DNA of 64,000 nt from Thermoplasmata archaeon (GCA_021797355.1 JAJZZX010000001.1:450523-514522); one strand, 5' to 3'. Counted from the first letter of the stretch, positions 26,932-35,120 are shown. Program-made: numbers and translations. The notes: generated from the sequence alone by a model not told the origin.

Positions 26932-27891
26932 TTATAGCTTCTCAGCCAGGTATTGTGCGAAGTAAGTTATAACCATGTCTGCTCCAGCCCTGAAAATAGA
27001 TCCTATGGCCTCATTTATGACACTTTCCCCCAGGTTCCCCGAGCTAACGGCATTCTTGATCATGGTGTATTCTCCGCTTACGCTGTATGAAACAATGGGA
27101 AGATCAAACCTCTGCCTTGCCTCTCGGAGCACGTCTAGATAAAAGAGAGCTGGCTTTACCATAATCATGTCAGCACCCTCGTTTATATCCAGAGTTATTT
27201 CCCTCATGGCCTCCCTTATATTCCTTGGGTCCATCTGGTAACTTTTTCTGTCTCCAAAGCCGGGCTTTGAATCCGCGGCATCCCTGAATGGGCCATAGAG
27301 TCCTGATGCATATTTGGCGCTGTATGCAAGAATTGAAATATCCTTGAAACCATTTTTGTCAAGAGCAGTTCTAATCCTTCCAACCTGTCCATCCATCATT
27401 CCGCTGGGTGCCACGATATCAGCTCCAGCTTCAGCATAAGTCAAAGCTATCTTGGCGTAGACGTCAATAGTAGCGTCATTATCAACTACATCCCCTTTCA
27501 GGATTCCGCAGTGTCCATGTGAGGTATATTCGCACATGCAGAGATCGGCCATTGTTATGAGTGTTGAACTTTCCTTGGCAATCCTTATTGCTTTCTGGAC
27601 AACCCCGTTTTCATCATAGGCACTGGTCCCCACCTCGTCCTTGGAAGATGGGATTCCAAATAGGAGTATGCTTCTAACGCCTGAGGATTCAAGAGAATTA
27701 AGATAGTCAGCAAGTCCGGATATGGGATATCTAAAAATCCCAGGCATTGAAGGTATGGGCTTAGGGCTGTTTGCATTCTCGTCTACAAAAACTGGCATAA
27801 TGAGCTTATTGGGCTGAATGGTACTCTCAGATACCATATCCCTCATTTCCTGCGATATTCGAAGCCTCCTTGGCCTGGTTACCGGAAACAT
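26932..27891 (-). CDS. hemB: Delta-aminolevulinic acid dehydratase (porphobilinogen synthase)
   Basis: 319 residues; condenses two 5-aminolevulinates to porphobilinogen in tetrapyrrole synthesis. Zinc-type active site with C118, C120 and C128 (DLCMCEYTSHGHC); Schiff-base lysines K193 (YSAKYASGLYGPFRDA) and K246 (MIMVKPA). No other hem gene is in the window. A minus-strand TATA (GTATTAAAT, 27912-27919) lies about 25 bases before its ATG. Its presence implies haem or sirohaem proteins in this organism. Confidence 0.95.
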   Translation of the reverse strand: MFPVTRPRRLRISQEMRDMVSESTIQPNKLIMPVFVDENANSPKPIPSMPGIFRYPISGLADYLNSLESSGVRSILLFGIPSSKDEVGTSAYDENGVVQKAIRIAKESSTLITMADLCMCEYTSHGHCGILKGDVVDNDATIDVYAKIALTYAEAGADIVAPSGMMDGQVGRIRTALDKNGFKDISILAYSAKYASGLYGPFRDAADSKPGFGDRKSYQMDPRNIREAMREITLDINEGADMIMVKPALFYLDVLREARQRFDLPIVSYSVSGEYTMIKNAVSSGNLGESVINEAIGSIFRAGADMVITYFAQYLAEKL

Positions 27892-27911
27892 ACTGGTTCA
27901 TTGCAACCTCG

Positions 27912-27919
27912 ATTTAATA
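27912..27919 (-). promoter_or_regulatory. TATA box of hemB
   Basis: TATTAAAT on the minus strand in the 29-base gap between hemB and the divergent unknown gene, centred about 25 bases before the hemB ATG. The neighbour's own promoter must lie inside the hemB coding region. Confidence 0.45.
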
Positions 27920-27920
27920 C

Positions 27921-28349
27921 ATGGCGACTGTCCTCCAGTGCAAGTATTTTGATTGGCTTCGCAATGTACAAATGACGGCAATGTACGACCTGGAATCTCG
28001 CGGAACCTTGGTAATGCCTGCTGAGAAGATCTCCACACTCATTGAACTCTCTGGAAAAGACGGCGACGTCTTTCAGGCTGTTAGGGAAACTTCAATGGAG
28101 TCCCACGAAAATCTATGCCTGGCAGGAAAACCACATATTAAATTCGAGATCAGCGGAAACAGGATAGAAACAGTAGTTACTGCTTCATCTGAATTCGCCA
28201 AGGATGCCATTAGGAGGATGATTGACATTGCTTACACAGTTCTGCGGGATCTTGCATTTTCTGTCCTTGATGAAAATTCAATGGACGAATCGAAGACTTA
28301 TGTAGTGCTGAAAGACATCGCCCTAACGCGATTTCGTAAGAAACCGTGA
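27921..28349 (+). CDS. Unknown conserved-looking protein divergent from hemB
   Basis: 142 residues, soluble, alpha/beta. Contains 'HIKFEISGNRIETVVTASSEFAKDAIRRMIDIAYTVL' style alternation consistent with a two-strand/helix unit, two cysteines (C7, C66), and a basic C-terminus (LTRFRKKP). I do not recognise the family. It sits between hemB (divergent) and the P-loop ATPase gene (convergent, ten bases between stops). Confidence 0.6.
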   Translation: MATVLQCKYFDWLRNVQMTAMYDLESRGTLVMPAEKISTLIELSGKDGDVFQAVRETSMESHENLCLAGKPHIKFEISGNRIETVVTASSEFAKDAIRRMIDIAYTVLRDLAFSVLDENSMDESKTYVVLKDIALTRFRKKP

Positions 28350-28359
28350 ACAGCGGGAC

Positions 28360-29805
28360 TCATACAATTTCAAATAGTTTCACATCAGGCCACTGCGAAT
28401 TGTCATACTCCGGAATTGCAGCATATGAAATCCTCGGTGCAGAGTTTACTACGGCGTATCCGCTGACTTCCTTGAAATGTATCGAGAGATTTGAGTAATG
28501 GCTTATCTTCCCGTAATATTCGTCGTCAGCAATTATTATCGTGGCACCAGTCGGCCTGATCCCGTTAATCAAATTAACGAGATCCCCAAAAAAGTTCTGC
28601 CCATAAGTGAACATCAGGAAATCCGTGGAAAAGAAGTAAAGATTTGGCCTTGACGACGAAGACATGAAGAAATCTATGACATCATTAGGAAAATCCTCAA
28701 CAATACTTTTTCCCTCAAGATTAATGACAAAGGAGTTTGCCCTCTTTGACTTTTCTGCAGTGATGTAATGTTTCATAGTCTCAGGATCCATGACGTTTAC
28801 CAGTATACGGGATGTTTCATAGCTGCTGGATGTTGCATCAATTACCCCCCGTCCCTCTGATATTGCCTCCCTTATGAGATTATTCTTCACGAGGTTAACA
28901 ACATCATTAACAACATTGGAATTGTCCTTCCTGTGAAACATTATCACTGATCCAAGTGGAACTGACTTTGTGCCTGTTGGGGTGAGCCTTGGAAGATCCG
29001 ACGTATCCAGAGGTACCTCAAACTCTTCCTGCCCACGGTCAATCCTGTACTGAATTCTCTTTTCAGGATAAATAACAAGATTTTGCTTGAAAGGTAGGAA
29101 TGTGCCGTCCTTGAGTGTATACAGATACACTGGTGTGGAACCTAGGGAAACCCCTCTTAATTTTTCAACAACAGCCTTTCTGACCAGAAAATCTGATTCC
29201 ACGAAATAGTCCATGGAAACAACACCATCGGAGAAGTATTCAAGCTTCTGGTTCTCCTTTGCTTCCAGTATTATTATGAGATTGGCCCCTGACCTCTCTA
29301 CAAGATCGGAATGTATAACAGAGAAAAGGGTAAGGCTACTCATATCATATTTTTCAGAAAGGGCTTCCATTGAATCGATGACGATAAGAGGCGAGTTACC
29401 GTAGTTCCTGTCTACAAATTCATACATACTCCTTATCTCGGGAAGAAGATCAGAAATGTTGAGTATCAGCCCTTTGTTTATGGAGCTGGATATCTGTCCC
29501 TCTTCGATCATCCTTTCAAGCTTCTGCAGCGATTCTTTGCTTACATTCACCGTTTCACCGTGATTCCCATTTGACATGTTGCGTATGGAAACATCTTTAA
29601 GCCAGGGAAACGGTTGGAAGAGTGAATCATCAGAAAACCTTGAGGAAAGGTAACACACTGGTACCTCTTTCAGGACGCCCTCCAGATATCCAAGGGCGAA
29701 GGTTGTCTTACCTGCCCCCGGCCTTCCCTTTACCACAAGGGATTTGCCAAATTTCTGTCCGAAAAATGTATCCATAAGTCCAAGCAAACCTTCTCTCTGT
29801 TTCAA
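28360..29805 (-). CDS. RecA-superfamily P-loop ATPase, GvpD/KaiC-like
   Basis: 481 residues. Walker A GRPGAGKT (27-34) near the N-terminus, Walker B-like 'SPLIVIDSMEAL', and a following 'ANLIIILEAKENQ' strand place it among KaiC/GvpD-type RecA ATPases. The C-terminal half (about 280-470) has a second alpha/beta region with 'GATIIIADDEYYG' and no second Walker A. GvpD is known as a regulator of gas-vesicle genes in haloarchaea; no gvp structural genes are visible, so a regulatory ATPase of other output is more likely. It follows the DUF835 gene by six bases on the same strand. Confidence 0.72.
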   Translation of the reverse strand: MKQREGLLGLMDTFFGQKFGKSLVVKGRPGAGKTTFALGYLEGVLKEVPVCYLSSRFSDDSLFQPFPWLKDVSIRNMSNGNHGETVNVSKESLQKLERMIEEGQISSSINKGLILNISDLLPEIRSMYEFVDRNYGNSPLIVIDSMEALSEKYDMSSLTLFSVIHSDLVERSGANLIIILEAKENQKLEYFSDGVVSMDYFVESDFLVRKAVVEKLRGVSLGSTPVYLYTLKDGTFLPFKQNLVIYPEKRIQYRIDRGQEEFEVPLDTSDLPRLTPTGTKSVPLGSVIMFHRKDNSNVVNDVVNLVKNNLIREAISEGRGVIDATSSSYETSRILVNVMDPETMKHYITAEKSKRANSFVINLEGKSIVEDFPNDVIDFFMSSSSRPNLYFFSTDFLMFTYGQNFFGDLVNLINGIRPTGATIIIADDEYYGKISHYSNLSIHFKEVSGYAVVNSAPRISYAAIPEYDNSQWPDVKLFEIV

Positions 29806-29811
29806 TTAACA

Positions 29812-30678
29812 TCATTCCTCTAAGTCACTGATCTTATTTGGAGACCATTCATAGCAGTACCTTGTGATCTGACCGAACTGAATGTGGTCCATAGATTCAT
29901 CGCCGAAAATTAGCACGAGATAAGCATCCTTTTCCATTGCAGTGCTCTTGATGAGCTCAAATGACCGTGCAACATCATAAAAAGAGTGATAAACAATCAT
30001 CAGGTCAAAAATATCAATGAAGATAAGAAATGTTGAACCCTCATTGATTCTCTTGATGATGCTGTCAACGATAAAGGTAAGATTTACGGGCCTATTACGC
30101 TGGGCACCAATTGAATCGGTAACCCAGATGAAGTTCCTCTCATTGAGGATTTCAGGCATTTCAAGCTTGAGGTTGAACCTAGAAACGATAAGGGCTTTGT
30201 CTCTATCGATGTGCTTTGATATTAGCATTGAAAGGAATAAATTGGTTTCTTCGGGGCTTGCAAAATAGGTATTTCCAGGATATAGGCCATTTTTAGCCAG
30301 ATAAATAGAGGTGTCGGTTATATTTTTTAATTTCCTTACCGTGTGGCTGGATAGCGCCTTTCTTAGCCGGTCTCTTGTCTCCTCTATGTTCGACGGATCG
30401 ACTTTCACCAGTTCTGATGAATATCGTATCCTCTCATTGAGATTTGGCTCATTCTCTGACATTATAATAAGCAGAAATTCCCTTCTCTGGCGGAGAAACA
30501 GTTTTTCATCTTCCTCCGAAAGCGAATCCTTCAGGAAGCAGATAATGGAAGTCGGGCTTAACTCTTCTATTATTTGATGGGACAGCTTCTTCAGGATCTG
30601 GTACTCCATGCCAGTTGGGGCCATGACTTCCCTGAGCAGCTTTTCCTGATCCCCACTTCCATCATATACTAAAATCAT
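29812..30678 (-). CDS. Pseudo-receiver plus DUF835 protein
   Basis: 288 residues, two parts. About 1-115 reads like a degenerate response-regulator receiver (ILVYDGSG; TSIICFL; EFLLIIMSENE; LVKVDP), but the strand that should end in the phosphorylated Asp ends 'SIICFLKD' without it in place. From about 130 the DUF835 pattern appears: 'NTYFASPEETNLFLSMLI', 'KALIVSRFN', 'FIWVTDSIG', 'STFLIFIDIFDLMIVYHSF', 'AYLVLIFGDESM'. DUF835 is an archaeal domain often found in signalling proteins. First gene of a pair with the ATPase. A minus-strand TATA-like 'tgtataac' (30699-30705) lies about 24 bases upstream. Confidence 0.7.
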   Translation of the reverse strand: MILVYDGSGDQEKLLREVMAPTGMEYQILKKLSHQIIEELSPTSIICFLKDSLSEEDEKLFLRQRREFLLIIMSENEPNLNERIRYSSELVKVDPSNIEETRDRLRKALSSHTVRKLKNITDTSIYLAKNGLYPGNTYFASPEETNLFLSMLISKHIDRDKALIVSRFNLKLEMPEILNERNFIWVTDSIGAQRNRPVNLTFIVDSIIKRINEGSTFLIFIDIFDLMIVYHSFYDVARSFELIKSTAMEKDAYLVLIFGDESMDHIQFGQITRYCYEWSPNKISDLEE

Positions 30679-30717
30679 CGTCTTCTAATTAAAGTTATAC
30701 ATTATTTAATTTTTGCC

Positions 30718-30772
30718 ATTGTAAATACATTTTTCCCAGACTTATGGTGATATATCTGCATTTATTTACAAT
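30718..30772. repeat. 10-bp inverted repeat between DUF835 gene and mdh
   Basis: ATTGTAAATA (30718-30727) and its exact complement TATTTACAAT (30763-30772), 35 bases apart, in the 210-base divergent intergenic region. A weaker pair GCATTT/AAATGC overlaps the right arm. Possible regulator-binding site for either promoter, or chance in AT-rich DNA. Confidence 0.35.
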
Positions 30773-30860
30773 AAAGTACTCAGAAATGCATAGTGCAAAA
30801 TAAATAACATCGCTGAATTGGATCATTACTCTAGCTTCCGATAGACAAAAGAAGCACAAC

Positions 30861-30866
30861 TTTAAG
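30861..30866 (+). promoter_or_regulatory. TATA-like element of malate dehydrogenase gene
   Basis: ACTTTAAG context, centred 25-26 bases before the mdh ATG at 30889; consistent with a leaderless transcript. Confidence 0.4.
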
Positions 30867-30888
30867 TTAGCATGAGTGATTTTGAATT

Positions 30889-31863
30889 ATGGTAAGAAAG
30901 AAGATTTCAGTTGTTGGTGCCGGTAATGTTGGTGCTACGGTTGCACAATTCATAGCACTGAAAGAACTGGGCGATGTATATCTTTTTGATGTTGTTGACG
31001 GAATTCCTGAAGGGAAGGGATTGGATATCTTTGAGGGTAACCCGCACTGGGGATCTGACGTAGAGGTCAAAGGCTTCACAACAACCAATCCTGATGCTTA
31101 CAAGAATCTTGAGAATTCAGATGTAATAGTAATAACAGCTGGGCTTGCCAGAAAGCCAGGCATGAGCAGAGATGACCTGCTGAACAAGAATGTTGAGATT
31201 ATGGCAGACGTGGCAAGAAACGTAAAGAAATATTCTCCGAATTCCCGGGTGGTTGTAGTATCAAACCCTGCAGACATTATGGCATATGCGTTCCAGAAAG
31301 TCTCAGGTGTTAAGCCTGAATATATAATGGGCCTCGGCGGTTCGCTTGACAGTTCTAGGTTCCGTACATTCCTTGCTGCCGAATTAAATGTATCTGTTGA
31401 AGACGTCAACGCATTTGTCATAGGAGGACACGGAGACGACATGGTTCCATTCATTCGCTACTCAAACGTTGCTGGAATCCCGATTACCAGCCTACTCTCA
31501 AAGGAAAAGATAGAAGAAATTGTCAAGAGGACTAGATTTGGCGGGGGCGAAATTGTCAACTACCTCAAAACTGGAAGTGCCTACTATGCGCCCGGGATCT
31601 CAATTACTGCCATGGTTGAGTCCATCCTAAAGAACAAGCACAGGGTAATCCCATGTGCCGCCTACCTTGACGGGGATCATGCCAAACACTATGGCGCAGG
31701 TGGAATTTTCATAGGTGTTCCTATCAGCATAGGCGAGAATGGTGTGGAGAGAATATTTGATATGGATTTCACCCCTGAGGAGAAGCCACTATGGGAAAAG
31801 ACCGTAAAGGGTGTTCAGGAAAACTGCAAAAAAGTTGATGATTTCCTAAGTTCAAAACATTAA
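30889..31863 (+). CDS. mdh: Malate dehydrogenase
   Basis: 324 residues, LDH/MDH superfamily; interconverts malate and oxaloacetate in the TCA cycle. Rossmann motif 'VVGAGNVGATVAQ' with Asp at the end of beta-2 (YLFDVVDG), which favours NAD. 'GLARKPGMSRDDLL' carries the substrate-binding Arg of the MDH type, 'VVVVSNPADIM' and the catalytic 'VIGGHGDDMVPF' (His) follow. The Arg in 'ARKPGMSR' fits malate better than lactate. Its last 12 bases overlap queC on the other strand. Confidence 0.92.
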   Translation: MVRKKISVVGAGNVGATVAQFIALKELGDVYLFDVVDGIPEGKGLDIFEGNPHWGSDVEVKGFTTTNPDAYKNLENSDVIVITAGLARKPGMSRDDLLNKNVEIMADVARNVKKYSPNSRVVVVSNPADIMAYAFQKVSGVKPEYIMGLGGSLDSSRFRTFLAAELNVSVEDVNAFVIGGHGDDMVPFIRYSNVAGIPITSLLSKEKIEEIVKRTRFGGGEIVNYLKTGSAYYAPGISITAMVESILKNKHRVIPCAAYLDGDHAKHYGAGGIFIGVPISIGENGVERIFDMDFTPEEKPLWEKTVKGVQENCKKVDDFLSSKH

Positions 31864-32571
31864 TCTATTTTTTTTCAAGAATTCCCTGTAGAAGCCTGGA
31901 AAGTCTTCATATTCAATGGGATCTGGTATACCTGCTTCCATGAACCCCTGCAGCCTGAGAAGGCATGAATCGCACTTTCCGCAGGCTTTCTCCTGTCCCC
32001 TGTAGCAGGAAGTTGTGAGATGATAAGGCACCCCGAGTTTAACGCCGGTTTTGATAATCTCCGCTTTGGTCAGATACTGTAAAGGAACATGTATTCTGAA
32101 TGGTTTTATTTCCCCGGCAACTGTACCGATGTTCAAAGCACTTTCAAATGCATTGTAGAAAGCTGGTCTGCAGTCGGGATATCCGGAATAGTCAACTGCA
32201 TTTGCACCTATGAATATGTGGCGTGCCCCTATGGATTCAGCATATGATGCTGCAATGGAGAGGAATATTATGTTTCTGGCAGGGACGTAAGTGTTGGGTA
32301 TGCTCTTAGATATATCCTCAAGAGGGCGATTATCTATCTCCGATTGACCGGTCAAAGCACTGGACGTAATATCTGATAGATTTATTGTTGCAACCCGTCT
32401 CTGTATTCCATAAAATTTTGCAATATCTCTTGAGGAGTCAAGCTCCCTGCTGTGTCTCTGGCCGTAATCAAAGCTTAATGCTGAGCAATCATATGCCTGT
32501 GAAAGTGCAATGCCAACGACCGTAGATGAATCTATTCCTCCTGAAAGAAGGCACACGGCTTTTTCACTCAT
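31852..32571 (-). CDS. queC: 7-cyano-7-deazaguanine (preQ0) synthase QueC
   Basis: 239 residues. Converts carboxy-deazaguanine to preQ0, the precursor of archaeosine in archaeal tRNA. PPi-loop 'LSGGIDSSTV' at the N-terminus, 'ALSFDYGQRHSREL', and the C-terminal zinc site 'CYRGQEKACGKCDSC'. Starts eight bases inside the end of queD. Its 3' end runs through the T8 tract that may terminate mdh. Confidence 0.94.
   Translation of the reverse strand: MSEKAVCLLSGGIDSSTVVGIALSQAYDCSALSFDYGQRHSRELDSSRDIAKFYGIQRRVATINLSDITSSALTGQSEIDNRPLEDISKSIPNTYVPARNIIFLSIAASYAESIGARHIFIGANAVDYSGYPDCRPAFYNAFESALNIGTVAGEIKPFRIHVPLQYLTKAEIIKTGVKLGVPYHLTTSCYRGQEKACGKCDSCLLRLQGFMEAGIPDPIEYEDFPGFYREFLKKNRLMF
31868..31875 (+). 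terminator. T8 tract after mdh
   Basis: Eight T residues five bases after the mdh stop, the usual archaeal intrinsic terminator form. It lies within the coding 3' end of queC on the opposite strand (two Lys codons there). Confidence 0.4.
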
Positions 32572-33040
32572 CTTTTGAGGCCTCGGAACAAGCGCCCTGT
32601 CCTGGGCTCTCGAAGACGCACACGGTTATCCTGCGGATATTCTTCTGCGAAAAAATTTCACCCTTGAGCCCGTCAAGGATGCTTTCCGACAGAAGCTCAC
32701 TGGAGCTCATCTCCTTATCCAGAAAGTACACATCTGACACAGGAAAGACAAACGTCTTTCCATTGTACGAAACCTTGCAATAATCGCCGTCAATATCACA
32801 GGTAGAATACCTGGAACTCCGGGGGACAATAATCTTGTGATCAATTGCATCAACTGATTTCCTGCAGGCAGTCTTCAATAGTCCGTAATCAATCAATATT
32901 CCTTCTAACGGCTCTCCGGAGACACTAACCTTTAGATAGTAATTATGCCCATGGAGCCTGGAGCATTTCTCAATGGTTGGAATGAAGTGAGCAGCTGAGA
33001 AATCAATGTGGTTCAGCGAACCGTCAATACTTAGTTCCAT
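32564..33040 (-). CDS. queD: 6-carboxytetrahydropterin synthase QueD
   Basis: 158 residues of the PTPS family, second step to preQ0. Zinc ligands H18 (FSAAHF), H30 and H32 (LHGHNY), catalytic Cys26 (EKCSRLHGH) and 'IDYGLLK' are all in place. Overlaps queC by eight bases, so queDC is an operon; queE is not in the window. Upstream 'ggtaac' is a weak ribosome-binding site and a minus-strand TATA-like 'aattaag' is near 33070-33076. Confidence 0.92.
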   Translation of the reverse strand: MELSIDGSLNHIDFSAAHFIPTIEKCSRLHGHNYYLKVSVSGEPLEGILIDYGLLKTACRKSVDAIDHKIIVPRSSRYSTCDIDGDYCKVSYNGKTFVFPVSDVYFLDKEMSSSELLSESILDGLKGEIFSQKNIRRITVCVFESPGQGACSEASKDE

Positions 33041-33070
33041 GTTACCGATTCTGGGATTGCTCCAATGTTC

Positions 33071-33265
33071 TTAATTTTTGATGATGCGCTCCGGATGATG
33101 TAAATTGTAAACTGGTTTCAAATGATCAAAGAAACGTTTCATCATGGATTGCACATTGTAACCATAGAACGCAGCCGTGCTGAAATTGGGAAGCATCGTT
33201 TCAATGGGCACCATTGGTTCAAACAGTTTTTTGTTTTTCCGGGTACCGAGAAAAGGTCACCCTAA
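33071..33265. other. Unassigned 195-bp stretch with short ORFs on both strands
   Basis: Between queD and tRNA-Arg. Minus strand, 33214 to 33071: 47 codons from ATG ending 'FFDHLKPVYNLHHPERIIKN', open a little further upstream. Plus strand, 33122 to 33265: also 47 codons, His-rich. Neither matches anything I know, and at most one can be real. Could be a small protein, a gene relic near a tRNA, or non-coding DNA. The rest of the 33041-33330 gap shows only the tRNA promoter. Confidence 0.25.
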
Positions 33266-33293
33266 CTAATGTATCCGCACTAATGTGAGGTTG

Positions 33294-33306
33294 AAATATA
33301 TACAAG
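33294..33306 (+). promoter_or_regulatory. TATA box of tRNA-Arg
   Basis: GAAATATATACAAG, centred about 31 bases before the mature tRNA 5' end, leaving a few bases of 5' leader for RNase P. Confidence 0.5.
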
Positions 33307-33330
33307 TTAGTGATTATGTTGAGCTTGCGT

Positions 33331-33405
33331 GGGCGCGTGGCCCAGTCAGGATATGGCAGCAGCCTCCTAAGCTGCAGATCAGGGGTTCGAATCCCCTCGC
33401 GCCCG
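33331..33405 (+). tRNA. tRNA-Arg(CCT)
   Basis: 75 bases, no encoded CCA, no intron. Acceptor GGGCGCG pairs with CGCGCCC (33398-33404), discriminator G. Anticodon stem GCAGC/GCTGC encloses loop CTCCTAA, anticodon CCT at 33366-33368, reading AGG. T arm AGGGG-TTCGAAT-CCCCT is perfect; the D stem has one C-T mismatch at 13-22. AGG is a commonly used Arg codon in the surrounding genes. Confidence 0.95.
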
Positions 33406-33411
33406 CTCGTA

Positions 33412-33416
33412 TTTTT
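33412..33416 (+). terminator. T-tract after tRNA-Arg
   Basis: ATTTTTCTTT directly after the tRNA end, the usual archaeal T-run terminator. Confidence 0.4.
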
Positions 33417-33484
33417 CTTTGTCCAGTTAACCCCTCTTGAGGTGGAAAATAACTTTACGGAAAAGTTTTGAATGTCAAAACCAG

Positions 33485-33510
33485 AATCGATAGAAACTCT
33501 GTTATCGATT
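33485..33510. terminator. Hairpin between tRNA-Arg and pcn 3' ends
   Basis: AATCGATA and TATCGATT, an 8-bp perfect inverted repeat with a 10-base loop, lying 33 bases beyond the PCNA stop in the convergent gap. Could be a 3' RNA hairpin for PCNA or a protein site; no strong T-run follows immediately on the minus strand. Confidence 0.3.
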
Positions 33511-33542
33511 GAAAAATAATAGAGGAAGATTCTTTGGACTGA

Positions 33543-34292
33543 CTATTGCTCCATTCTTGGCGCAAGCAGAAAAGATCCCTTAATTACTCCTGGCTGGGAG
33601 CCCTTTGCCTGGCCAAATGTAAATTCTATATTGAGGGGATAATCGTCCTTGAAGCTAAGCTTTATCTCATCAGATGTTGTGAGCGATTTTACAAGCTTGA
33701 GCAGATACTCAAGAGGATATGAACTCTTGATTGTAGAGGCGCATTTTATATCCTTAAGCATGTCCTTGGTGAGAACCATTTCAGATTCCTCAGAGTCAGA
33801 CGATGATTTCGCCCTGAATTCGTCTGAACTCAGGATCAGCCGTATTGAATCTGATACATCCTCAGCAGCCCTGAGACCTCTTTCAAACTCTGTCTTGCTT
33901 ACTATGACGTAGTTCTCAGATGTTATCACTGGAACACGAGGTGTTACCACAGTGTTGTTATCCAGAAGGGCTATGCTCTTGCTTATGTTGTTAATTTCAA
34001 ATTTTAATTTCTCCTTCTCTTTGGACAGTGTCACCTGATCGTTAGAATTCGCAAGGCGAATTACCGATTTCATTCTCTCAACATCAAGTGCAAGTTCCTC
34101 ATCTCCGTCGATCTGATACTCAACGAATGCCTCTTTGGGGATATCGAGACAAACCATTGCTACGTGAGCTGGATCAACAACTTTTACCGAGATTAATCCA
34201 GATTCTATCTTGAATTTTGCTTCCGTTACCACTGTATTCAGCAAATCAGCTATTTCCTTCAGGTTCTTTACAGAAATCGTAAGTCTAAGCAT
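33543..34292 (-). CDS. pcn: PCNA sliding clamp
   Basis: 249 residues; DNA polymerase sliding clamp, acting as a ring-shaped trimer. Typical beginning 'RLTISVKNLKEIADLL', 'ISVKVVDPAHVAMV', 'LDVERMKSVIRLA', the interdomain connector region 'VVTPRVPVITSENY' and C-terminal 'IEFTFGQAKGSQPGVIKGSFLLAPRM'. On the minus strand 'ggtg' lies about seven bases before the ATG and a TATA-like 'attaattatg' near 34340-34350, so a leadered mRNA of about 25 bases is likely. Confidence 0.95.
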   Translation of the reverse strand: MLRLTISVKNLKEIADLLNTVVTEAKFKIESGLISVKVVDPAHVAMVCLDIPKEAFVEYQIDGDEELALDVERMKSVIRLANSNDQVTLSKEKEKLKFEINNISKSIALLDNNTVVTPRVPVITSENYVIVSKTEFERGLRAAEDVSDSIRLILSSDEFRAKSSSDSEESEMVLTKDMLKDIKCASTIKSSYPLEYLLKLVKSLTTSDEIKLSFKDDYPLNIEFTFGQAKGSQPGVIKGSFLLAPRMEQ

Positions 34293-34367
34293 TTACAACA
34301 CCAGTCTAATGACTTGTTTCCGGATAATTTCTTTGATCATAATTAATACTTTTCACTCTCTCAAGTT

Positions 34368-34383
34368 ATGAAGCTAGCTTCAT
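34368..34383. repeat. 16-bp perfect palindrome upstream of pcn
   Basis: ATGAAGCTAGCTTCAT, fully self-complementary, in the 258-base gap between the divergent PCNA and DUF998 genes. It is about 20 bases upstream of the PCNA TATA. The rest of the gap shows no ORF. Confidence 0.4.
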
Positions 34384-34550
34384 TATACCGGAATTCACCG
34401 CTCTTCATTTTCCGTCATACGAATCCGCGGGTCTAAATTAGAGCCTATTTCAGATTATTCTATTATTGCATTACTATCTATAGGTTCATTAAAAACCCCA
34501 CATAGGTCGGATATGCAAACATTAAAAAGCAAAATAATGTAGGTACCTCC

Positions 34551-35120
34551 ATGCTTAATAAACTTGAAACGAAACTTGCTGGAGTAATATTCTTTGTTGC
34601 CATAGCTCAGTTCATACTGGCAATGTTGCTTGCGGAAGTTTTGTATCCCGGATACAGCGTATCAGGAAATTACATAAGCGATCTCGGCGTAGGATCAACT
34701 GCCTTTATCTTCAACACTTCCATAGTAATTCTTGGTTTGCTTCTCATTGCCGGGGCTCTTCTGACCAGGAATGTGAGCAAGGCATTTGCCGTAATAATGG
34801 TGCTTGCAGGCATTGGGGCAATGGGTGTTGGCATATTCCCAGAAACAACCGGCAGTCTCCATGTGTATTCGTCTCTGCTTGTGTTCCTAATGGGGTCTAT
34901 AGCTCCTATTCCACTTTTGTTAAAGATAAGGAATGTGCTGGCGCTCACCTGGGTAATTCTTGGGGCGCTGGGTTTCGTTTCGCTGATTCTTTACGCGACT
35001 GGCCATTACATGGGGCTTGGGCACGGAGGAATGGAACGCTTCATAGTATATCCCGATCTGCTCTGGGGTATGGCTTTTGGAGGCTGGCTTGCGGGGAATG
35101 CGGAAAAACCTGAAAAGTAA
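34551..35120 (+). CDS. DUF998 membrane protein
   Basis: 189 residues with six TM helices. The first external loop has the DUF998 signature 'LYPGYSVSGNYISDLGVG'; helices 2-3 contain 'FNTSIVILGLLLIAGALL' and a glycine-rich 'GIGAMGVGIFPETTGSLH'. The family is widespread in archaea and its function is unknown. Monocistronic by context, downstream of a 258-base gap. Confidence 0.8.
   Translation: MLNKLETKLAGVIFFVAIAQFILAMLLAEVLYPGYSVSGNYISDLGVGSTAFIFNTSIVILGLLLIAGALLTRNVSKAFAVIMVLAGIGAMGVGIFPETTGSLHVYSSLLVFLMGSIAPIPLLLKIRNVLALTWVILGALGFVSLILYATGHYMGLGHGGMERFIVYPDLLWGMAFGGWLAGNAEKPEK

Noticed and set aside
28360-29805. Gas-vesicle gene cluster
   Set aside because: Only a GvpD-like ATPase is present; no gvpA, F, L, N or other structural genes nearby.
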